64,000 nt of DNA from Tropicibacter alexandrii (GTDB taxonomy: Bacteria > Pseudomonadota > Alphaproteobacteria > Rhodobacterales > Rhodobacteraceae), in NCBI RefSeq assembly GCF_003667315.2, contig NZ_RCTZ02000018.1, positions 1 through 64,000 of the forward strand, in the 5' to 3' direction. This document shows positions 63,519-64,000 of this stretch, in pieces (within the stretch, counting starts at the first letter, position 1; each line of letters begins with the position of its first letter). The notes below the pieces were generated by a model. The model was given only the letters and a program-made list of their open reading frames with translations, made no database searches and was not told the DNA's origin. Both the position numbers and the translations under genes were made by a program.

Positions 63519-64000
63519 GCGTCGGCCCCGACCATCAGCGCGACATCGACCAACCGATGCGCATATCCCATCTCGTTGTCGTACCACGCGTAGATTTTGA
63601 CCTGCGTGCCATTCACCACCATGGTCGATGGCGCATCGACGATGCCCGACCGCGTGTCATTGGCGTAGTCTGCCGAAACGAGCGGGCGTTCCTCGTATCC
63701 GAGAATGCCCTTGAGCGGACCTTCGGCTGCGGCCTTGAAAAGCCCGTTCACCTCTTCGACACTGGTCGGGCGCTCCAGTTCAAAGACGCAATCGGTGATC
63801 GAGGCGTTCAAAAGCGGCACGCGCACCGCATGGCCGTTGAGACGGCCTGTCAGTTCGGGATAGATCAATGTGATCGCCGTGGCCGAGCCGGTGGTGGTCG
63901 GGATCAGGCTGTTCAGGGCCGAGCGCGCGCGGCGCAGGTCCTTTGCGGGCCGGTCCACGATGGTCTGCGTGTTCGTGACGTCATGGATCGTGGTGATCGA
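63515..64000 (-). CDS. ArsJ-associated glyceraldehyde-3-phosphate dehydrogenase (partial)
   Basis: Only the C-terminal 161 residues lie in the window; the N-terminal NAD-binding half is cut by the edge. [50 protein letters not shown] and [20 protein letters not shown] match the catalytic domain of GAPDH. Beside arsJ, it would make 1-arseno-3-phosphoglycerate from arsenate. Confidence 0.9.
   Translation of the reverse strand, partial: SITTIHDVTNTQTIVDRPAKDLRRARSALNSLIPTTTGSATAITLIYPELTGRLNGHAVRVPLLNASITDCVFELERPTSVEEVNGLFKAAAEGPLKGILGYEERPLVSADYANDTRSGIVDAPSTMVVNGTQVKIYAWYDNEMGYAHRLVDVALMVGADA

Noticed and set aside
1-64000. CRISPR array
   Set aside because: No regularly spaced direct repeats with unique spacers and no cas gene were seen.

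Overview
The window looks like chromosomal DNA of a Rhodobacteraceae (Roseobacter-type) alphaproteobacterium. The core genes are GC-rich and typical of that group: H-NOX/diguanylate cyclase pair, non-pyrrolysine MttB, DUF3572, DUF983, DUF2474 beside CydAB, ACR3/ArsJ/GAPDH. This placement is inferred from gene content and composition, not from a search.

Layout. (1) 1-1353: flank with an XRE-type repressor, a frameshifted paralogue fragment and a dyad that looks like the repressor's operator. (2) 1354-20914: an integrative island at a tRNA-Gln(TTG) gene, bounded by an 18-bp direct repeat of the tRNA 3' end, with a tyrosine recombinase beside the tRNA. It carries a seven-gene operon in which a type I restriction-modification system (hsdR-hsdS...hsdM) is interrupted by an Abi-like gene, a 45-codon ORF, a DUF4917/SIR2-like gene and a GmrSD-like DUF262/DUF1524 gene. 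It also carries two cassettes of unknown function: 12591-14494, preceded by a cluster of palindromes, and 15631-18826, with a metallophosphoesterase and an AAA+ ATPase. (3) 20897-38336: core chromosome, from tRNA-Gln to tRNA-Thr(TGT), with NO/c-di-GMP signalling, MttB, HAD, a PleD-like diguanylate cyclase, an ECF sigma/anti-sigma/metal-sensor/EF-hand locus, Nudix, esterase, LysR, cytochrome bd (cydAB plus a 33-aa DUF2474 peptide) and a fused iron-type ABC permease. (4) 38337 to about 59300: a second island anchored at the 3' end of tRNA-Thr by a large serine recombinase whose last codons lie inside the tRNA. It carries small unknown genes, a DISARM-related group (SNF2/DUF3883 helicase, 130-aa protein, DUF1156 methylase, HEPN/DUF499 ATPase) and a RADAR-type pair (rdrA ATPase, rdrB deaminase). 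rdrB is broken by a +1 frameshift ahead of its C-terminal metal-binding motif. (5) 59667-64000: an arsenic-resistance operon on the minus strand (gapdh, arsJ, acr3, arsR, ArsP-like permease), cut by the window edge.

The main theme is defence. Two tRNA-anchored islands flank about 17 kb of ordinary chromosome, and both are built mainly from modification/restriction and abortive-type modules. Genes are tightly packed, with at least eleven ATGA stop/start overlaps, which helped to fix starts and revealed small genes.
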